A program made the position numbers and the translations under genes. 64,000 bases of DNA from Arthrobacter_B sp038069765 (GTDB lineage Bacteria > Actinomycetota > Actinomycetes > Actinomycetales > Micrococcaceae): the NCBI RefSeq assembly GCF_038069765.1, contig NZ_JBBPFS010000008.1, forward strand, positions 96,719-160,718. Direction: 5' to 3'. The notes under the pieces are model-generated. The model was not told the DNA's origin. It saw only the letters and a program-made list of their open reading frames with translations, and did no database searches. Every line of letters begins with the position of its first letter. Position 1 is the first letter of the stretch. This document shows, one piece after another, positions 59,245 through 64,000 of this stretch.

Positions 59245-59781
59245 ATGACAGCATCTCTTGAGATCTGGCGCAAGAACGCCGGGCCGTTTAGCGCACTCGT
59301 CTCCCGGACTTCGGACTGGGGCGCGCAGACGCCCTGCGAGGGCTGGACCGCGCGGGACCTGGTGGAGCACGTGGTCTCCACCGAGCGGGACTTTCTGGAG
59401 CAGCACGGGCTGGCGGGCGCTGCGGCGGACACCGCCGACCCCGGGAAGCTGTGGCTGGAGCACGAACGCCGGGTGGCGGAGCTGCTGGCTGATCCGGCCG
59501 TCGCGGACCGGGAGTTTGCCGGGTATTTCGGGCCGAGCACGATCGGCGAAACGCTTGCCGGGTTCTACGGGGGAGACCTGATTGTGCACCGCTGGGATCT
59601 GGCCGCCTCCCAGGGGCTGGACGCTGAACTGTCTGAAGAAGACCTGGCGGCTGTGGATGCGGCCATGGACGGGTTTGGCGAGCAGGCCTACGCTCCCGGG
59701 CTGTTTGCGCCGCCGGTTCCGGTGCCCGACGACGCCGAACCGATCCGCCGGGTGCTGGCCCGGACCGGGCGCCGGGCCTAG
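59245..59781 (+). CDS. TIGR03086/MDMPI-like (DinB-fold) protein
   Basis: The 178-residue protein matches the mycothiol-dependent maleylpyruvate isomerase N-terminal/DinB superfamily: TPCEGWTARDLVEHVVSTERDFL carries the first metal-binding His, and GGDLIVHRWDLAASQGLD the last. Such actinobacterial proteins are four-helix metal-binding enzymes, often mycothiol-dependent transferases; the exact reaction here is unknown. AAGGAG precedes the ATG. It is divergent from the AraC gene with 71 nt between them. Confidence 0.87.
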   Translation: MTASLEIWRKNAGPFSALVSRTSDWGAQTPCEGWTARDLVEHVVSTERDFLEQHGLAGAAADTADPGKLWLEHERRVAELLADPAVADREFAGYFGPSTIGETLAGFYGGDLIVHRWDLAASQGLDAELSEEDLAAVDAAMDGFGEQAYAPGLFAPPVPVPDDAEPIRRVLARTGRRA

Positions 59782-59826
59782 TAGCCCGCGGGCCCCTCGG
59801 GGCCGCCGGTCCGGAGCCGGACGGGG

Positions 59827-61020
59827 TCAGCGCAGCGCGGCCTGTGGCAGGGCGCCCACCGAAGCCGGATCCGCCAGCAGCCCGGCAAAGACCAGTTCGG
59901 CGGCACCCACCAGCAGCAAATCCGTGCCCAGGGCAGCCCGCGAGATGGTGACCTCGCTGCCCAGGCCGCCGATGCCGCCGTCGGCCACTGCCGCCTCCAG
60001 CCGGCCCGCGGCGAACGAATGCAGCACGCCCAGGAAGCCGCCCAGCACAATCGTGCCGGGATTGAAGATGTTCACGAAGTTGGTCAGTGCGACGGCCAGC
60101 AGATCCAGCTGGCGGTGGGTCTCGGCGACGAGTTCCGGGGAATTGTCCCGGGCCATGGCGGCCTCGAGCTGGTCCTGGTCCGCATGGTCCAGCTTCAGGA
60201 CGGCCAGCAGCCTCCCCAGGCTCACTTCGGTCTCCAGACAGCCGCGCCGGCCGCAGTGGCAGGGGATGCCCTGCGGGTTAACCACCGTATGGCCCAGTTC
60301 GCCGGCATAACCCGCGGCACCGCGCAGCGGCATCCCGCCCACAATGGCGCCTCCGCCGATGCCGCTCGCGCTGCCGTTGAGATACACGACGTCGGACGCC
60401 CCCACCGCCGCACCAAAGAGGCTTTCGGCCAGTGAGCCCAGATTGGCGTCGTTCGCCGCGCGCGCGGGCAAGCCCAGGCCGGCGGACAGCTCGGCGGCCA
60501 GTGGTTCGCCGGACCACATCAGGTGAGGCGCCAGCAGCACGGAACCGTCATGGCTGTTGACCAGTCCGGGAACCGCGGCGCCCACACCGGCGATCCGGGT
60601 CATGCCGGCCAGCTCGGGCTGCAAGTCTTCCAGCACCCCCCTAGCCATGGCGACGGTGTCCGCGACGGTGGGCGGGGTGCCGGCATCGCACCGGACCCTG
60701 CGGTGGACCGTGCCGCCCAGGCCCACCAGGCCCACGGTGACGGCGTCGACGTCGGGATGGACCGCGATCGCTGCGACTCTCTCATTGGCATGCACCAGGG
60801 GAGAGGGCCTGCCGACGCGTTTCAGCGCGGGCGGATCGGTCTCGTAGGCCAGGCCGAGCGCGGCGAGTTCGCCCACCAGGGCGCCCACGGTGGAGCGGTT
60901 GAAGCCGCAGATGCGGGTCAGATCGGCGCGGGAGAGCGGACCCCGGCGGTGGAGCAGGGTCAGGACCCGGGAAAGGTTCTGTCCGCGGATATCGGTACCC
61001 GGGGAGGTGCCTGCACTCAT
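59827..61020 (-). CDS. xylR: ROK-family transcriptional repressor, probable xylose repressor XylR
   Basis: The 397-residue protein has an N-terminal winged helix (VLTLLHRRGPLSRADLTRIC, GFNRSTVGALVGEL) and a ROK sugar-kinase-like domain. The ROK zinc motif is CHCGRRGCLE, and other ROK pieces are GVGAAVPGLVNSHDGSVLLAP, ANLGSLAESLFG, GIGGGAIVGGMPLRGAAGYAGELGH. The layout is that of XylR: a repressor read divergently from xylA, released by xylose. Regulation probably acts at the operator-like dyad near 61219-61230. Confidence 0.9.
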   Translation of the reverse strand: MSAGTSPGTDIRGQNLSRVLTLLHRRGPLSRADLTRICGFNRSTVGALVGELAALGLAYETDPPALKRVGRPSPLVHANERVAAIAVHPDVDAVTVGLVGLGGTVHRRVRCDAGTPPTVADTVAMARGVLEDLQPELAGMTRIAGVGAAVPGLVNSHDGSVLLAPHLMWSGEPLAAELSAGLGLPARAANDANLGSLAESLFGAAVGASDVVYLNGSASGIGGGAIVGGMPLRGAAGYAGELGHTVVNPQGIPCHCGRRGCLETEVSLGRLLAVLKLDHADQDQLEAAMARDNSPELVAETHRQLDLLAVALTNFVNIFNPGTIVLGGFLGVLHSFAAGRLEAAVADGGIGGLGSEVTISRAALGTDLLLVGAAELVFAGLLADPASVGALPQAALR

Positions 61021-61189
61021 GTTGCTGCCGTTTCTTTGGAGTGGATGACAAGGACATGGAAAGCGCCCGGGCTTCGGTGGCGGGAGCCGGCGGTTTTCCA
61101 GCGTATCCCGGACCGGGCCACCTGCTCCCGCCGGGGTGGAAAACCCGGCAGGGGGCGCCGGATGAGCAGCGGAGTTGTGTTCACCCCAT

Positions 61190-61232
61190 TGACACTAGCC
61201 CTTCCGGGCCATATGTTGTTGAATCCAACTAA
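61190..61232 (+). promoter_or_regulatory. xylA promoter with operator-like dyad
   Basis: A perfect -35 TTGACA (61190-61195), a 17-nt spacer and a -10 TATGTT (61213-61218) precede xylA. Directly downstream, GTTG-AATC-CAAC (61219-61230) is an inverted repeat extended by further A/T-rich matches (TTGTTG ... CAACTAA). A ROK repressor bound there would cover the transcription start. The xylA ribosome-binding site GGAG is at 61244-61247. Confidence 0.7.
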
Positions 61233-61253
61233 TACCGGATTTTGGAGTGAACT

Positions 61254-62441
61254 GTGACACTGACGCCATCGCCATCGGACCGCTTTACCTTTGGCCTCTG
61301 GACGGTGGGCTGGACCGGAAATGATCCGTTCGGCGCTCCGACCCGTTCCGAGCTGGACCCGATCGAGGGGCTGCACAAGCTGGCCGAACTTGGCGCGTAC
61401 GGCGTCACGTTCCACGACAATGACCTGATTCCCTTCGACGCCAGTGCCAGCGAGCGGACGCAGATCCTGAAGAACTTCACCACAGCCCTGGCGGAAACCG
61501 GGCTGAAGGTCCCCATGGTGACCACCAACCTGTTCAGCCACCCGGTGTTCAAGGATGGCGGCTTCACCTCCAATGACCGTTCGGTCCGCCGCTACGCCCT
61601 GCGCAAGGTCCTGGCCAACCTGGACCTGGCCGCCGAGCTGGGAGCGGAAACCTTTGTCATGTGGGGCGGCCGCGAAGGCTCCGAGTACGACGGCTCCAAG
61701 GACTTCGCCGCCGCGTTTGACCGCATGAAGGAAGGCATTGACACCGCCGCCGGCTACATCAAGGAAAAGGGCTATGACCTGCGCATTGCGCTGGAGCCCA
61801 AGCCGAACGAACCCCGCGGCGACATCTTCCTGCCCACCATCGGCCATGCGCTGGCCTTCATCGAGCAGCTGGAGCACGGCGACATTGTCGGCCTGAATCC
61901 CGAGACCGGCCACGAGCAGATGGCGGGCCTGAACTTCACCCACGGCATTGCCCAGGCGCTGTGGTCCGGAAAGCTCTTCCACATTGACCTCAACGGCCAG
62001 AAGTCGATCAAGTACGACCAGGACCTGGTCTTTGGCCACGGCGACCTGACCAGTGCGTTCTTCACGGTGGACCTGCTCGAGAACGGCTTCCCCAACGGCG
62101 GCCCGACCTACGACGGTCCGCGGCACTTCGACTACAAGCCCTCCCGCACCGACGGTTACGACGGCGTGTGGGCCTCCGCGGCGGCCAACATGTCCATGTA
62201 CCTGCTGCTCAAGGAGCGCGCCGTGGCGTTCCGCGCCGATCCCGAGGTGCAGGAAGCACTGGCCGTCTCCGGCGTCTTCGAGCTGGGCCAGTCCACCCTC
62301 GATGCCGGGGAGAGCACCGCCGACTTCCTGGCGGACACCGCCTCCTTCGAGGATTACGACGCCGACAAGGCCGGGGAGCGCGATTTCGGCTTCGTCCGGC
62401 TGAACCAGCTCGCCGTGGAACACCTGATGGGTGCCCGCTAA
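61254..62441 (+). CDS. xylA: Xylose isomerase
   Basis: The 395-residue protein converts D-xylose to D-xylulose in the cytoplasm, using two divalent metal ions. It is an actinobacterial (class I, short N-terminus) xylose isomerase: FTFGLWTVGWTGNDPFGAPT at the N-terminus, GVTFHDNDLIPF with the catalytic His, ETFVMWGGREGSEYD, IALEPKPNEPRGDI with metal-ligand Glu, FHIDLNGQKSIKYDQDLVFGHGD with metal ligands Asp and His, and HFDYKPSRTDGYDG. The GTG start follows GGAG by 6 nt. xylB follows on the same strand after a hairpin. Confidence 0.97.
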   Translation: MTLTPSPSDRFTFGLWTVGWTGNDPFGAPTRSELDPIEGLHKLAELGAYGVTFHDNDLIPFDASASERTQILKNFTTALAETGLKVPMVTTNLFSHPVFKDGGFTSNDRSVRRYALRKVLANLDLAAELGAETFVMWGGREGSEYDGSKDFAAAFDRMKEGIDTAAGYIKEKGYDLRIALEPKPNEPRGDIFLPTIGHALAFIEQLEHGDIVGLNPETGHEQMAGLNFTHGIAQALWSGKLFHIDLNGQKSIKYDQDLVFGHGDLTSAFFTVDLLENGFPNGGPTYDGPRHFDYKPSRTDGYDGVWASAAANMSMYLLLKERAVAFRADPEVQEALAVSGVFELGQSTLDAGESTADFLADTASFEDYDADKAGERDFGFVRLNQLAVEHLMGAR

Positions 62442-62460
62442 CCCCTGAAGCAGATTCCTG

Positions 62461-62492
62461 CCGCCGGGTCCGTGTCTGCACGGGCCCGGCGG
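62461..62492 (+). terminator. Strong hairpin between xylA and xylB
   Basis: The arms 62461-62474 and 62479-62492 pair over 14 bp with one U-G wobble and a TCTG loop. Only TTCGGG follows, so it may attenuate or protect the xylA mRNA rather than fully stop transcription, giving less xylB than xylA. Confidence 0.65.
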
Positions 62493-62556
62493 TTCGGGCG
62501 TCCGGGTAAGATCGCCCGAACCATCGAACACGCTGAAAATGACGAAAGGTACCGCC

Positions 62557-63963
62557 ATGGCCCTGGTCGCCGGAGTGGACAGCTCCACCCAATCCTGCAA
62601 AGTGGTCATCCGGGATGCCGCCACCGGCGCCCTGGTCCGCTCGGGCAGCGCCCGGCATGCGGCCGGCACCGAGATCGACCCCGAGATCTGGTGGTCGGCC
62701 CTGCAGGAAGCGCTGCAGGCCGCCGGCGGTCTGGCGGACGTGGAGGCGGTGGCCGTCTCCGGGCAGCAGCACGGAATGGTGTGCCTGGACGAGGACGGCG
62801 CCGTGGTCCGTCCGGCGCTGCTGTGGAATGACACCCGTTCCGCGGCAGCCGCCGAAAAGCTGATCTCCGAGGCCGGGCCCGACGGCGCACGGTACTGGGC
62901 GGAAGAGACCGGAACCGTTCCGGTGGCCTCCATTACCGCGGCCAAACTGCGCTGGCTGGCCGAAAACGAACCTGAGAACGCGGCCCGCACGGCAGCCGTC
63001 TGCCTGCCGCACGACTGGCTGAGCTGGCGCCTGGCCGGGCACGGGCCGGGCAGCGGCCGCGCGGGACTCGAAGCGCTGCGCACCGACCGCTCCGACGCTT
63101 CCGGAACCGGCTACTGGTCTCCGCGCACGGGAGAATACCTGCCGGCAGTGCTGGAGCAGACGCTGGGCCACGTGCCGCTGCTGCCCCGGGTCCTCGGCCC
63201 GCTCGAGACGGATCAGCAGACCGCCTGCGGCGCCCTCATTGCGCCGGGCACCGGAGACAACGCCGGGGCGGCCCTGGGCGTAGGTGCCGGGGTGGGCGAC
63301 GTCGTCGTTTCCGTGGGGACTTCCGGCACGGTCTTCGCCGTGGCAGCGGATCCTTCCGCCGATGCCAGCGGCCTGGTGGCCGGTTTTGCCGATGCCACCG
63401 GCCATTACCTGCCCCTGGCCTGCACCCTGAACGCCTCCCGCGTCCTGGACGCCACGGCGGAACTGCTCTCGGTGGATCTCCCCGCACTGACCCGCCTGGC
63501 GCTCGGGGCGTCCGACGGCGCCGGCGGCCTGAGTCTGGTGCCGTACTTCGAGGGCGAACGCACACCCAACCTGCCCGACGCGACGGGGTCGCTGCACGGG
63601 ATGACCCTGGCGAACTTCACGCCGGCCAACCTGGCCCGCGCCGCCGTCGAAGGCATTGCCTGCTCGCTGGCGGACGGTTTGGCTGCGCTGGCCGATCTGG
63701 GCATCGAGGCCCGCCGCATCATCCTGGTGGGCGGAGCGGCCAGGTCCGAGGCCCTGCAGCGTGCGGTCTCGGCAGTATTTGGCATGCCGGTCACCGTGCC
63801 GGCGCCGGGGGAGTACGTGGCTGACGGCGCTGCCCGGCAGGCCGCCGCCGTCCTCACCGGCGAGTGGCCGCAGTGGACTGCGGCCGATGTATCAGTGGTG
63901 GAGGTGCCGCCGGCTCCGCAGGTCCTGGAACGCTACCGGCAGGCTGCCGCCGCCGCCCGGTAA
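62557..63963 (+). CDS. xylB: Xylulokinase
   Basis: The ATG at 62557 is preferred (AAAGG 7 nt upstream) over an in-frame ATG at 62539, giving 468 residues. The FGGY kinase folds are clear: VAGVDSSTQSCKVVIRDAAT (N-terminal ATPase motif), AVSGQQHGMVCLDEDG, LLWNDTRS, the central GTGDNAGAALGVG with the catalytic Asp, and the FGGY signature LSLVPYFEGERTPNLPDATG and VGGAARSEALQRAVSAVFG. It phosphorylates D-xylulose to feed the pentose phosphate pathway. The gene is complete and ends 37 bp before the window edge. Confidence 0.96.
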   Translation: MALVAGVDSSTQSCKVVIRDAATGALVRSGSARHAAGTEIDPEIWWSALQEALQAAGGLADVEAVAVSGQQHGMVCLDEDGAVVRPALLWNDTRSAAAAEKLISEAGPDGARYWAEETGTVPVASITAAKLRWLAENEPENAARTAAVCLPHDWLSWRLAGHGPGSGRAGLEALRTDRSDASGTGYWSPRTGEYLPAVLEQTLGHVPLLPRVLGPLETDQQTACGALIAPGTGDNAGAALGVGAGVGDVVVSVGTSGTVFAVAADPSADASGLVAGFADATGHYLPLACTLNASRVLDATAELLSVDLPALTRLALGASDGAGGLSLVPYFEGERTPNLPDATGSLHGMTLANFTPANLARAAVEGIACSLADGLAALADLGIEARRIILVGGAARSEALQRAVSAVFGMPVTVPAPGEYVADGAARQAAAVLTGEWPQWTAADVSVVEVPPAPQVLERYRQAAAAAR

Positions 63964-64000
63964 GTTTCCTCCACCCCGCCCCGCCCCGGCCACCCCACCC

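Overview
The window is high-GC actinobacterial DNA, most likely from a Micrococcaceae (Arthrobacter-like) chromosome. The basis is its GC-rich codons, GTG/TTG starts, several promoters whose -10 box lies only 6-7 nt from the start codon (leaderless mRNAs), a DtxR-type iron box, an Excalibur lipoprotein and an MDMPI-type (mycothiol-linked) protein. No rRNA, tRNA, integrase, IS element or CRISPR array was seen.

1-12.7 kb is a defence island. It holds the 3' part of a DUF3427 SF2 helicase gene, an AT-rich SF1 helicase + DUF2290 pair, and a type I restriction-modification operon (hsdM-hsdS-mrr-hsdR, minus strand) with an Mrr-type endonuclease inserted between hsdS and hsdR. 13-19 kb has assorted genes: a lipoprotein, a small protein with an LRV-like module, a lone arginine deiminase, an EamA exporter divergent from a LysR regulator, and two exported proteins, one probably frameshifted. 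19.3-24 kb is a DtxR-box-preceded Fe-siderophore ABC importer (SBP, two permeases, ATPase), followed by a HbpS/GlcG-like protein. 24-27.2 kb is a compact cluster: PAP2-like, ImmA/IrrE-like protease, MAB_1171c-like membrane protein, second PAP2-like protein and XRE regulator, with an operator-like dyad in front. 27.2-31.2 kb carries an Old Yellow Enzyme/FadH-type reductase behind a strong promoter, a 42-bp dyad and a structured leader, then an FMN-dependent alpha-hydroxy-acid dehydrogenase, then two 91-bp REP-like repeats.

31.5-39.8 kb (minus strand) is an operon headed by a SAM (S-box) riboswitch. It encodes an oligopeptide-type ABC importer plus an acyl-CoA-dehydrogenase-like and an LLM flavin monooxygenase. 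The riboswitch argues for scavenging of an organosulfur compound. 39.9-41.9 kb holds small membrane or exported proteins.

42.1-52.7 kb is the most unusual part. Five membrane proteins, each with an N-terminal CxxC...CxxC zinc ribbon, surround a secreted SGNH-hydrolase lipoprotein. The first and last are TcaA-like paralogues with near-matching 5' leaders (G-run / C-run / G-run Shine-Dalgarno) that could form alternative hairpins. A C-terminal module of the second protein recurs in the small protein at 14.2 kb.

52.7-64 kb is carbon metabolism: a D-2-hydroxyacid dehydrogenase; a four-gene oxidoreductase operon (zinc alcohol dehydrogenase, gluconate-dehydrogenase-subunit-3-like, GMC oxidoreductase, DAO-family oxidoreductase) with a convergent AraC regulator; an MDMPI/DinB-like protein; and the xylose genes, a ROK repressor divergent from xylA-xylB.
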